Notes: a model not told the origin generated them from the sequence alone. A stretch of DNA of 34,468 nucleotides from Anaerolineaceae bacterium (GCA_018056725.1 JAGPFF010000021.1:1-34468), one strand, 5' to 3'; positions 7,964 through 15,505 are shown, counted from the stretch's first letter. Numbers and translations are program-made.

Positions 7964-9066
7964 ACCAAACGGACCTTTCGCTACCCAGTGGGCGGTTGGA
8001 TCTGCCCGTATTTCTACCGGATGCTACCTATGGCGTGGTGCGCACCGTGGATGCTGCGGATTTAGAGAATTGTGGGGTCGAGGCAGTGGTGATGAACACA
8101 TTTCACCTCAGCCAGAAACCCGGGTCGACGACCATTGAAGCACTGGGTGGTTTGCATGCCCTCACTGGCTGGCGTAAGCCTATCACTACGGATTCCGGTG
8201 GCTTTCAGGCTTACTCCTTAATCCGCCAGAACCCCAAATTTGGCACTATTCACGAGAAAGGCATCACCTTTCGCCCGGAGGGAAGTAACCGCAAGTATCA
8301 GTTCACGCCCGAAAAAGTCATTCAGCTTCAGCTTGGTTTTGGTTCCGATATCTTGATCTGTCTGGATGATTGCACGCACGTGGAGGACAATGCTGTTGCC
8401 CAACGGGAAGCGGTAGACCGTACGATTCGCTGGGCGAGGCAGAGCAAGAAAGAATATCTAAAAATATTGGATCAAAAAAAGATCGACTCTTCACAGCGTC
8501 CATGGATTTTTGCGGTTATTCAAGGCGGAGGATCGCGAGATTTGCGCCGGCGCTGTGCTGAATCCCTGTTGGAAATTGGCTTTGATGGCTTTGGTTTTGG
8601 CGGATGGCCCCTTGATAAGGAGAATCATCTGCTGAGCGACATTATCGCTTATACCCGTGAGGTTGTACCATCCTCGTTTCCCATGCATGCGTTGGGTATC
8701 GGTCATCCACTTAACGTATTGTCAGCTTATGATCTGGGCTATGACCTTTTCGACAGTGCCATGCCCACCCGGGATGCCCGCCATGGCAGACTCTACCGCT
8801 TCACCACGTCTGCGCAGGGGTCTGACGCTGGTTTGTCGGGCGATTGGTTTGACTACTGTTATGTTGACAATGAACGCCATATCCGCAATTCTGCCCCTAT
8901 CAGTGAATTTTGCGATTGTCCCTTCTGTAAACGTTACTCCCTTGGCTACCTGTATCATCTTTTCAAACAGGGGGATCCGCTGTGGATGCGTTTCGCCACA
9001 CTCCATAATCTACGCTTCATGGTCCAGCTTACGTGGCGCCTGCGGAGCCGCTCTCTCCATGCCTGA
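7960..9066 (+). CDS. tRNA-guanine transglycosylase (TGT) family paralogue
   Basis: 368 residues, the length of a bacterial TGT. It keeps the general base Asp78 (TTDSGGFQ), DDC at 136-138, QGG at 188-190, the nucleophile Asp265 (LFDSAMPTRDARHG), and the zinc ligands Cys318, Cys320, Cys323 and His349. The family exchanges a tRNA guanine, normally G34, for a 7-deazaguanine. Two parts differ from the bacterial form as I know it: the base-pocket loop reads FGFGGWPLDKE where bacterial TGT has GGLAVGE, and ALGIGHP plus LFDSA recall archaeal TGT. It may use a different base or position. The ATG at 7960 overlaps the previous stop (ATGA), and the end overlaps the next gene by 8 bases. Family is certain; substrate is not. 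Confidence 0.88.
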   Translation: MNQTDLSLPSGRLDLPVFLPDATYGVVRTVDAADLENCGVEAVVMNTFHLSQKPGSTTIEALGGLHALTGWRKPITTDSGGFQAYSLIRQNPKFGTIHEKGITFRPEGSNRKYQFTPEKVIQLQLGFGSDILICLDDCTHVEDNAVAQREAVDRTIRWARQSKKEYLKILDQKKIDSSQRPWIFAVIQGGGSRDLRRRCAESLLEIGFDGFGFGGWPLDKENHLLSDIIAYTREVVPSSFPMHALGIGHPLNVLSAYDLGYDLFDSAMPTRDARHGRLYRFTTSAQGSDAGLSGDWFDYCYVDNERHIRNSAPISEFCDCPFCKRYSLGYLYHLFKQGDPLWMRFATLHNLRFMVQLTWRLRSRSLHA

Positions 9067-9871
9067 ATCGATGCAAGATCTTGACGCAATGGTTAACCAG
9101 GTTCGAAAGTTGGAGAAATATCGCCACGTCTCGCCTGATCTCATCCGCTCCCTTTTGCAGGTCGAGCTGACCAAACGAAGCAATCCAAAAGAAGCCATCA
9201 AAGCTGCCCGCAGCAAGCTTCATCAGGTGGGCACGGCTTATCTGGAAGCTGCTCCTCCGTTTGCTGACTGGCAAAACCAATTGTCAACCCTGCCTGCGAA
9301 TCTAGACGATCCGGCAGTCCGCGCCTACCTGCTCACGCGATTGCCCGCGCATGCGTCCACCCGCGAAAGGCTGTCCATCCTGCCCGATTTTTTTAACACC
9401 TGCCTGGCAGGCGTGGAAAATATTCGTTCGGTGTTAGACGTTGCCTGCGGTCTGACTCCTCTTACCCTCCCATGGATGCCGTTACAACCCGGTTTTACCT
9501 ATACGGCATGTGATATTTTAACCGACCTGATCGACTTTCTGCAAGGTTTCTTCAATCATTTTGAAATTAACGGGCATGCGATTGTCGCTGATGCCCTTCG
9601 GGATCTCCCCCCCGTCCATGCAGACCTGACCTTGCTGCTTAAAACCATCCCCTGCCTTGAGCAGATGGACAAAGATGCCGGTAGACGGTTGCTGCATGAA
9701 ATTCCATCACCAAATCTGCTCGTTTCCTTTCCTGCCCGCTCACTTGGCGGTCATCTCAAGGGCATGGTGAAATTCTATGAACAACATTTTTTTGATCTGA
9801 TCCAAGGTCAACCCTGGCAAGTTACCCGTTTTGAGTTTCCCGGGGAATTGGTTTTTCGGATTCAAAAATGA
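9059..9871 (+). CDS. 16S rRNA (guanine1405-N7)-methyltransferase family protein, copy 1 (FmrO/Rmt-like)
   Basis: 270 residues. The family includes FmrO, Sgm and RmtA-H, which methylate N7 of G1405 in the 30S A site and so block 4,6-linked aminoglycosides. Visible marks: HASTRERL at 98-105, the SAM-binding stretch VLDVACGLTPLTLPWM at 125-140, the acidic Asp152 after strand 2, LLLKTIPCLEQM at 192-203 and LVSFPARSLGGHLKGM at 221-236. All are close to the standard Rmt pattern, so activity on rRNA is plausible. The ATG at 9059 lies inside the end of the TGT gene (8-base overlap), with GGAG 12 bases upstream. The reading frame continues upstream to 8657 but only as a shadow of TGT. A second paralogue follows 10 bases after the stop. 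Confidence 0.88.
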   Translation: MPESMQDLDAMVNQVRKLEKYRHVSPDLIRSLLQVELTKRSNPKEAIKAARSKLHQVGTAYLEAAPPFADWQNQLSTLPANLDDPAVRAYLLTRLPAHASTRERLSILPDFFNTCLAGVENIRSVLDVACGLTPLTLPWMPLQPGFTYTACDILTDLIDFLQGFFNHFEINGHAIVADALRDLPPVHADLTLLLKTIPCLEQMDKDAGRRLLHEIPSPNLLVSFPARSLGGHLKGMVKFYEQHFFDLIQGQPWQVTRFEFPGELVFRIQK

Positions 9872-9881
9872 GGACCCTGGC

Positions 9882-10718
9882 GTGAGTAAAAAGAATTCCT
9901 CGATCTCGCTAGAAACCTTCAGCCAGGAGCTCGCCAAACGTCTGGCAGATTCTCCAAAATACCGCGCCTTGAACCTGCCGATGGAGACTTTATCGAACCT
10001 GATTGAGCGAGCAGCATCTGTAAGCAATTCACCAAAAGAGGTTGAAGATATCGTCCGGCGTAAATTGCATAACCTTGTGGCGCCTTATCTCGGTGATCCG
10101 GATTATCCGGCTCTTCAGACGGTTCTTTCGTCTTTGCCACAAAATCCGGATGCTCCGATCTTGCAGGGATTTTGCCGGCAGGTGCTGCACAGTCATTCAT
10201 CCACCCGCGAGCGTTTGCCTTTGCTGGAAGATTTTTACCCTCAGCTTTTTGCGCGCACCGGCACTCCGGCTATCCTTTTGGACCTTGCCTGCGGACTTAA
10301 TCCATTCTCTCTACCCTGGATGCATCTACCTTTGGGGACGCTTTACTTTGCTTATGATTTGCACAAACCCAGAATTGATTTTATCAATGCTTTTTTTCAA
10401 CACGTAGGTCAGACCGGAGAGGCAATTCATCAGGATATTCTTCTCTCGCCGCCAGAGAAGGAAGCGGATGTTGCCCTGTTCTTCAAAGAGGCGCACCGTT
10501 TTGAACAAAGGGAACGAGGCAGCGTCAGGCTGTTTCTCCAAAGGCTGAATGCCCGTCACATTCTCCTCTCCCTGCCCACTGCCACGCTGACCGGTCGTCG
10601 CTCAATGCTGGAGCAGGATCGCAAGATGGTGGAGAGTGCCTGTTCCGACCAGCCCTGGAGTGTGGAGGAGATCTTGTTTGCATCAGAAATTGTTTTCTGG
10701 ATTCGGAAGCAAGCATGA
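9882..10718 (+). CDS. FmrO/Rmt-like 16S rRNA methyltransferase paralogue, copy 2 (diverged)
   Basis: 278 residues from a GTG start at 9882, chosen because GAGGA lies 8 bases upstream and the only overlapping ATG is out of frame. It aligns along its whole length with copy 1: STRERLPLLEDF, then ILLDLACGLNPFSLPWM at 131-147 (SAM site) and AYDLHKPRIDF. The C-terminal half has drifted: where copy 1 has LLLKTIPCLEQM this has LFFKEAHRFEQR, keeping only the Lys, and the SFPxRSLGGxxKGM segment has become LSLPTATLTGRRSML. SAM binding should be intact, but the target-base region is altered. Copy 2 may methylate another site, regulate, or pair with copy 1. Its stop overlaps the next start as ATGA. Confidence 0.82.
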   Translation: MSKKNSSISLETFSQELAKRLADSPKYRALNLPMETLSNLIERAASVSNSPKEVEDIVRRKLHNLVAPYLGDPDYPALQTVLSSLPQNPDAPILQGFCRQVLHSHSSTRERLPLLEDFYPQLFARTGTPAILLDLACGLNPFSLPWMHLPLGTLYFAYDLHKPRIDFINAFFQHVGQTGEAIHQDILLSPPEKEADVALFFKEAHRFEQRERGSVRLFLQRLNARHILLSLPTATLTGRRSMLEQDRKMVESACSDQPWSVEEILFASEIVFWIRKQA

Positions 10719-12205
10719 AGCGCAAACGAAAACCCCAGGAGAATCAGGCTGTCACGCGGATCTCACCTCAGGAATTTGCCAGCGCATACCGTGACTTGCT
10801 TTCGCCTGAAGACTACGACCAGTTGATAGAAGAGGTACAAAAACCTCTGCCGCCTGCCATCCGCATCAATCCCTTAAAGACTGATTCGGCATTTCCATCG
10901 CGTTTGTCAGCAAAATACGGCTGGCAGCTTGAAGCGATCCCTTTTTGCCCCACGGGTTTTCGCATCCTGAATGCTGCTCCAGCGTTGGTAAGCGCAACTC
11001 TGGAGCACCATCTCGGCAGGTATTACATCCAGGAAGCGGCTTCCATGCTGCCGGTGGAGCTGTTTTCTCCATTAATGGAAGATGAAATTATTCTGGATAT
11101 GGCGGCATCACCCGGCGGAAAAACCACCCATCTCATCAGCCGCAGCGGTGACCGTGGTCTGGTGCTGGCTAATGACTCCAGTGCCGGCCGCATTCAGGCA
11201 TTGCGGATGGTGTTACAGCAGTGGGGGTCGGTCAGTCATGCCATTACCCGTTTCCCGGCGGAGCACTTCGGAGAGTGGTATCCCGGAGTTTTCGATAAAG
11301 TTTTGCTCGATGCACCGTGCAGTATGCAAGGGTTGCGCACCGCGGAATCGCACCCTGTGCGTCCGGTGAGTGAAAAAGAAAGCCTTCAGCTTTCCATCCG
11401 GCAGCGAGCGATGCTAACCAGTGCCATCCATTCCTTACGGGTCGGTGGGGAAGTGGTTTATTCCACCTGTACCCTGCTGCCTCAGGAGGATGAAATGGTG
11501 GTTGAAGCCATTTTGAAGCAATTTGGCGCTGTCCTGCATGTGCTCGACGTTGCGAAAAGTCATTCAATAATCGCTCCAGCTCTCACCACCTATCAGGGTG
11601 AGAGGTTTAGTCCTGAAACCTTGAAAGCGTTGCGACTCTGGCCATTTCGCTACCAAACTGCCGGTTTTTTTGCCTGTATCTTTCAAAAGGTGGACGAGAC
11701 TCACCCTATTTCTATTCCACCACCTGAAAGACCGCTAGAAAGGGCAGGGTTTGAAGCCCTCTCATATTCAAGGCAAAATGAGTTCTGTGAAAAGTTTTAC
11801 GAAATGTATGGCTATGATTTGTCTAAAGATTTGAAAGAAAACCGCTGGTCGCTTGTTAAGCGCTTTGAACAGATTCATCTCTTCCCGGATTTGCTCTTGG
11901 AAAAATTCTCCGGGTTACCCTTGCAAGGAGCTGGCATGCTCCTTGGGGAGGAAACGCCGCCTGGCTTTTTGCCTTCTCATTCCTGGGTGAGCCGCTTTGC
12001 CGGCTCTTGTACGCGGAACCGTTTTCAATTGAACGAAAAGCAAAGTGAAGCCTGGGTGGAAGGGAAAAATCTGGAGGTTCAGCTGCAATCCGATCCCGGG
12101 AAGTCACCCTATTGGGTGATTCTTAACTCAGAAGGAATGCCTATCGGACGGGCAAGGGTCACATCACAGGGGTTGAAAAATCTTTTCCCGCGCGGCTTGA
12201 AGTAG
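10715..12205 (+). CDS. RsmF/RsmB-type 16S rRNA m5C methyltransferase
   Basis: 496 residues of the NOL1/NOP2/Sun family. After an N-terminal substrate part (IRINPLKTD at 49-57) come the SAM motif DMAASPGGKTTHL at 128-140, DAPCS with Cys202, and YSTCTLLPQEDE with the catalytic Cys252. Both cysteines of the m5C mechanism are present. The long C-terminal part (about 330-496), ending in a PUA-like region, is the arrangement of RsmF (YebU), which makes m5C1407 in E. coli 16S rRNA next to the Rmt target G1405. The position here is inferred by architecture. The start overlaps the previous stop (ATGA), so it belongs to the same operon. Its last 47 bases overlap the convergent RsmE gene. Confidence 0.85.
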   Translation: MKRKRKPQENQAVTRISPQEFASAYRDLLSPEDYDQLIEEVQKPLPPAIRINPLKTDSAFPSRLSAKYGWQLEAIPFCPTGFRILNAAPALVSATLEHHLGRYYIQEAASMLPVELFSPLMEDEIILDMAASPGGKTTHLISRSGDRGLVLANDSSAGRIQALRMVLQQWGSVSHAITRFPAEHFGEWYPGVFDKVLLDAPCSMQGLRTAESHPVRPVSEKESLQLSIRQRAMLTSAIHSLRVGGEVVYSTCTLLPQEDEMVVEAILKQFGAVLHVLDVAKSHSIIAPALTTYQGERFSPETLKALRLWPFRYQTAGFFACIFQKVDETHPISIPPPERPLERAGFEALSYSRQNEFCEKFYEMYGYDLSKDLKENRWSLVKRFEQIHLFPDLLLEKFSGLPLQGAGMLLGEETPPGFLPSHSWVSRFAGSCTRNRFQLNEKQSEAWVEGKNLEVQLQSDPGKSPYWVILNSEGMPIGRARVTSQGLKNLFPRGLK

Positions 12206-12932
12206 GCGGTTCCAGCTCGTAAAGAACCAATGCGGCGCTGACAATGGCGGCGGTTTCCATACGTAAAATACGCTTTCCAAGTGTGACCGGTTGAAATCCG
12301 ATCTCCTGTGCCTGTTGAATCTCTTCCACCGCGAAACCGCCTTCTGGTCCAATTAAGAGGGCTGCCCGGGCAGGTTTTCTAGACAAAAGGACTTGCTTCA
12401 AAGAAGTATCGGATTCGTTTTCCCATGGAACCAGACACAAGGCGTCTGCACGGACTGTCTGACGGCAGGCTTCGACCAGGGTGAGGGGAGGCAGTAATAC
12501 AGGGATTTTCCCCCGCCCGCTTTGTTCGGCTGCTTCCTTCAAAATTGCGTTCCAACGATCATACTTGCCGAGGCAATCCTCTTTCGATTGGACAAGTGAT
12601 CGCCGGCTGATCACCGGTTGAAAGCTCGAAACGCCAATTTCGGTGCATTTTTGCAGCATCCACTCAAATTTTTCCCGCTGGGTCAGGCTGAGCAGCATTT
12701 CGACTTTCACCACTGGTTCTATCGCGGGATGGGTTTCAAGCACATCCCCCCTGACTTCAGCGCTGTTGACAAGCGAAAGTTTTACCGTGTGTTCAAATCC
12801 CTGATTATCTAACACCAGGCAAAGATCGCCGACTGCAAGATGGAGCACACGGAAAATCTGTCTGGAGGTGGAAGCAGGAAACGCAACCGTATTTCCAAGG
12901 ATATTGGATGGATCGAGGAAGAATCGGTGCAT
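12159..12932 (-). CDS. rsmE: 16S rRNA (uracil1498-N3)-methyltransferase RsmE
   Basis: 257 residues. The N-terminal PUA-like part begins HRFFLDPSN and contains QIFRVLHLAVGD; the SPOUT-fold methyltransferase half shows QKCTEIGV, KEAAEQSGRG, LIGPEGGF and LGKRILRMETAAI, which are the RsmE hallmarks for knot formation and SAM binding. It methylates N3 of U1498 in the decoding site of the assembled 30S subunit. An ATG seven codons upstream is in frame, but AAAGGAGCGATT sits just before the ATG at 12930-12932. The gene runs convergently into RsmF and its coding sequence overlaps that gene by 47 bases; it is divergent from the YhhQ-type transporter. Confidence 0.95.
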   Translation of the reverse strand: MHRFFLDPSNILGNTVAFPASTSRQIFRVLHLAVGDLCLVLDNQGFEHTVKLSLVNSAEVRGDVLETHPAIEPVVKVEMLLSLTQREKFEWMLQKCTEIGVSSFQPVISRRSLVQSKEDCLGKYDRWNAILKEAAEQSGRGKIPVLLPPLTLVEACRQTVRADALCLVPWENESDTSLKQVLLSRKPARAALLIGPEGGFAVEEIQQAQEIGFQPVTLGKRILRMETAAIVSAALVLYELEPPTSSRAGKDFSTPVM

Positions 12933-12958
12933 AATCGCTCCTTTGAGCTGCATAGTGG

Positions 12959-12964
12959 ATTATA
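12959..12964 (-). promoter_or_regulatory. -10 box for rsmE, shared AT-rich element with yhhQ
   Basis: Read on the minus strand this is TATAAT, giving a leader of about 19 bases that holds the AAAGGAG ribosome-binding site of rsmE. On the plus strand the same spot reads TATACT (12961-12966) and could serve the divergent transporter. No good -35 is visible on either strand. Confidence 0.4.
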
Positions 12965-13008
12965 CTTGAGCCGACTTCTTTAGTGAGCCTGAAGGTTATT
13001 GACGAACG

Positions 13009-13728
13009 ATGGATCAACCCTTAAACCGTAGTTACAAATACTTCGATCTGGTGATGGCTTTGTTTGTGACCGTGCTGATCGTAAGCAATATTGCCTCATC
13101 CGCTAAAATTGTTGATTGGGGAACCCACATTTTCACCTTACCGCTGGCATTTGATGCGGGCACCATCCTTTTTCCGATCAGTTATATTTTTGGCGATGTA
13201 TTGACCGAAGTATATGGTTTTAAACGATCCCGTCGGGTGATCTGGACAGGATTCGCCTGCCTGGCATTGACGGCTGTGGTGCTCTGGCTGGTGCGATTGA
13301 TGCCCGGTGAGGTCACCTGGCAGCATCAAACCGGACAAGCAGCGTATGATGCTGTCTTGGGCGGAGTGACATCCGGGGGAATCGTGGTGGCAAGTCTGAT
13401 GGCTTACCTGGTGGGAGAATTCACCAACTCGGTTGTTCTGGCAAGGATGAAAGTAGTCACCAGTGGAAAATGGTTATGGACACGCACGATTGGAAGCACC
13501 CTGGTGGGGGAAGGTGTTGACTCGTTGATTTTTGTAGGGATTGCTTCGGCAGCGGGGGTCTTCCCGTGGAGTTTATTCTGGACTCTGGTCGTGACCAATT
13601 ATATTTTTAAGACCGGCGTGGAAATTCTTATGACTCCGGTCACCTATATGGTGGTAAGTTCTCTTAAAAAAGCGGAACAGGAAGACTATTTCGACACTAC
13701 CACCCGATTTAGGATCCTCGGCAATTAA
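13009..13728 (+). CDS. Queuosine precursor transporter, YhhQ family
   Basis: 239 residues with about six hydrophobic helices. The first (LVMALFVTVLIVSNIASSAKI), the FDAGTILFPISYIFGDVLTEVYGF stretch at about residues 49-72 and the VVTNYIFKTGVEILMTPVTY region near the C-terminus are the recognisable segments of the VUT-1/YhhQ family (PF02592). Members import preQ0, preQ1 or queuine for tRNA modification. This fits a TGT paralogue 4 kb upstream, since a salvage route needs both. The start at 13009 has only a weak GAAGG upstream. The gene ends three bases before the stop of the convergent RsmI gene. Confidence 0.9.
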   Translation: MDQPLNRSYKYFDLVMALFVTVLIVSNIASSAKIVDWGTHIFTLPLAFDAGTILFPISYIFGDVLTEVYGFKRSRRVIWTGFACLALTAVVLWLVRLMPGEVTWQHQTGQAAYDAVLGGVTSGGIVVASLMAYLVGEFTNSVVLARMKVVTSGKWLWTRTIGSTLVGEGVDSLIFVGIASAAGVFPWSLFWTLVVTNYIFKTGVEILMTPVTYMVVSSLKKAEQEDYFDTTTRFRILGN

Positions 13729-13731
13729 GTC

Positions 13732-14403
13732 TTAGCTACCTTCAACGCCGGCAATGACGATGGAATATTCTCCCCGCAAAGGTGCTTTCTTCAATTCTTC
13801 CATCACTTCGTGAAGTGATCCGCGGTAAACGGTTTCAAATTTTTTGGTCAAATCATTGGCCACGGCGCATCGGCGATCGCCGTAAACCATGAGGGCATCT
13901 TCCAGAAAACCCAGCAGGCGATACGGACTTTCGTAAAAAATAAGCGTGTGCGGAGATTGGCGATCCACTTCCAACCACCGCCGCCGGGCGGCACTCTTGC
14001 GTGGTGGAAAACCTCGAAACGTGAAACTGTGAACGGGTAATCCTGAAAGGACTAGTGCCATAATCAAAGCAGTCGGTCCGGGAATCGCTGAAACAGGGAT
14101 CCCTTTTTCCAGGGCACTGCGCACCAGAATGAACCCCGGATCTGAAATTGCAGGCGTCCCGGCATCTGTCACCAGTGCCACCGTTTTCTCGAGCTCCAGG
14201 AACTCAAGCACTTTCGGCAACGCACGTTCCTCATTATCTTCCCGAAAGGAGAGTTGAGGTTTTTTAATGCCAAAATGGTTCAGCAGGAAACCTGTTTTTC
14301 TGGTGTCTTCGCTGACAACTATGTCAGCAGATTCGAGGGCTTCCAATGCTCTTTGGGAAATATCTCCCAGATTACCGATAGGTGTAGAAACGAGTATCAA
14401 CAT
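13732..14403 (-). CDS. rsmI: 16S rRNA (cytidine1402-2'-O)-methyltransferase RsmI
   Basis: 223 residues of the tetrapyrrole-methylase fold. Visible marks: [12 protein letters not shown] at 5-16, SEDTRKT at 31-37, [12 protein letters not shown], the [13 protein letters not shown] stretch, and FYESPYRLL. RsmI adds the 2'-O-methyl group of m4Cm1402 in 16S rRNA, in the P-site side of the decoding centre. It is about 60 residues shorter than the E. coli enzyme because it ends after the core domain ([12 protein letters not shown]); the missing C-terminal extension is not part of the fold. The ATG at 14401-14403 starts directly at the conserved N-terminus. It is tail-to-tail with the transporter, with three bases between the stops. 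Confidence 0.94.
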   Translation of the reverse strand: MLILVSTPIGNLGDISQRALEALESADIVVSEDTRKTGFLLNHFGIKKPQLSFREDNEERALPKVLEFLELEKTVALVTDAGTPAISDPGFILVRSALEKGIPVSAIPGPTALIMALVLSGLPVHSFTFRGFPPRKSAARRRWLEVDRQSPHTLIFYESPYRLLGFLEDALMVYGDRRCAVANDLTKKFETVYRGSLHEVMEELKKAPLRGEYSIVIAGVEGS

Positions 14404-14488
14404 TGAGGCTAATCGTAGAAGCAGTATATCATATGTGATTGCCGGGTATTACAGCTAGTTTACAAATTTATCTTTTGGATAAATTATT

Positions 14489-14497
14489 TGTTATAAT
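14489..14497 (+). promoter_or_regulatory. Extended -10 promoter of response regulator 1
   Basis: TGTTATAAT, a TGN-extended perfect -10, lies about 100 bases upstream of the ATG at 14601 in a strongly AT-rich stretch. No -35 consensus is evident; extended -10 promoters often lack one. Confidence 0.55.
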
Positions 14498-14600
14498 ACT
14501 TTTACTATTATATAAATTAGGTATTACTATTTATCCACTTTTATAAACGGTAATGTAATGAGTTCGTCCTACGTTGAGAAATGATCTACACGGAGCGAAA

Positions 14601-15389
14601 ATGCCAGATATGGGAGAAACTATTTCCCCAGTTCTAACTGTACCGGAGAATGTCGGAATCGACCTCGATCAACAAGAGTTACTCCAACGGAAACGCATTC
14701 TGGTCATTGATGATGATACTGCCAACGTCAATCTGCTGAAGCGCATCTTCATCAGCAATGGCTACAACGTCTCCGGTGCGGCTAGTGGTGCTGAGGCGCT
14801 GAAGAAACTTACAGACGTCCAACCATCACTGGTTATTTTGGATCTGCTCATGCCTGAGATGAGCGGCGAGGATACATTAACGGCGATTCACCAGGTAATG
14901 GATGTACCCGTAATTGTCCTATCGGCAGTAGGGAGAAAAGAAACAGTGGTTCAGCTGTTGCAGAATGGCGTTGATGACTATATTACCAAGCCTTTTGATG
15001 AGCTGGAGCTGCTCGCCCGGGTAAATGCTGTTTTACGCCGATCCGAACATACTTCTCCTGATCATTTGTTTATCTTTCCCTCGTTGCGGCTGAAGATTGA
15101 TCTGGATACATACGAGGTGAATTATCATGATAGACGGATTCAGTTGACCGGGAAAATGTTCGAAGTACTGGCATTGCTGGCGCGTAATGCTCCGCGGGTT
15201 GTCAATTATCAGGATCTCACAATGAAGGTTTGGGGTGAGAATACGATTGCCGTCCGCAACCGGCTTAAGTATCTGGTTTACTTACTGCGGAAAGAATTTC
15301 TGGCGATTGACCCTTCTGTGGAAGTGCTTGAAAATATTGATCGGTTAGGCTATCGTTTGTGTTCAAATATTGAACATACAATTGAATAG
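14601..15389 (+). CDS. OmpR-family response regulator 1
   Basis: 262 residues. A 30-residue N-terminal tail precedes a receiver domain (about 31-146) with acidic DDD at 37-39, the phospho-acceptor Asp81 in VILDLLMPEM and Lys130 in ITKPF, so phosphorylation is possible. The C-terminal winged helix (about 155-260) is of the OmpR type: IQLTGKMFEVLALLARN, then RNRLKYLVYLLRKEF as recognition-helix region, then NIDRLGYRL. No histidine kinase gene is adjacent, so the partner is elsewhere. GGAG upstream fits the ATG at 14601 rather than an upstream in-frame TTG at 14574. Response regulator 2 follows and is a clear paralogue. Confidence 0.92.
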   Translation: MPDMGETISPVLTVPENVGIDLDQQELLQRKRILVIDDDTANVNLLKRIFISNGYNVSGAASGAEALKKLTDVQPSLVILDLLMPEMSGEDTLTAIHQVMDVPVIVLSAVGRKETVVQLLQNGVDDYITKPFDELELLARVNAVLRRSEHTSPDHLFIFPSLRLKIDLDTYEVNYHDRRIQLTGKMFEVLALLARNAPRVVNYQDLTMKVWGENTIAVRNRLKYLVYLLRKEFLAIDPSVEVLENIDRLGYRLCSNIEHTIE

Positions 15390-15416
15390 TTGATTTCCGG
15401 TAAAATAACGTATAAT
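15390..15416 (+). promoter_or_regulatory. Candidate promoter of response regulator 2
   Basis: TTGATT at 15390-15395 and a perfect TATAAT at 15411-15416, with a 15-base spacer that is shorter than ideal. It starts right at the stop codon of regulator 1 and would give a leader of about 80 bases containing the hairpin at 15443-15462. Confidence 0.45.
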
Positions 15417-15442
15417 TAATTTATTACCAAAAGATGAAACAG

Positions 15443-15474
15443 ACCAGTTCTTCTAAACTGGTTTCGTTTTTATT
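15443..15474 (+). terminator. Terminator-like hairpin in the leader of response regulator 2
   Basis: ACCAGTT (15443-15449) pairs with AACTGGT (15456-15462) across a six-base loop, followed by TTCGTTTTTATT. It lies between the candidate promoter at 15390-15416 and the ribosome-binding site at 15494-15500. It may end transcription from regulator 1 or attenuate regulator 2. Confidence 0.55.
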
Positions 15475-15505
15475 CTTGGAGACAAGGGGATTCAAGGAGG
15501 CAGGG

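Noticed and set aside
8657..9058. Long N-terminal extension of the first Rmt-like reading frame
   Set aside because: It lies wholly inside the TGT gene in another frame, has unnatural composition, and the family homology begins only after the ATG at 9059.
7960..9066. TGT paralogue as DpdA of a 7-deazaguanine DNA modification and restriction system
   Set aside because: No other Dpd-type genes, helicase or nuclease are adjacent; the neighbours are rRNA methyltransferases and the zinc site is that of tRNA enzymes.
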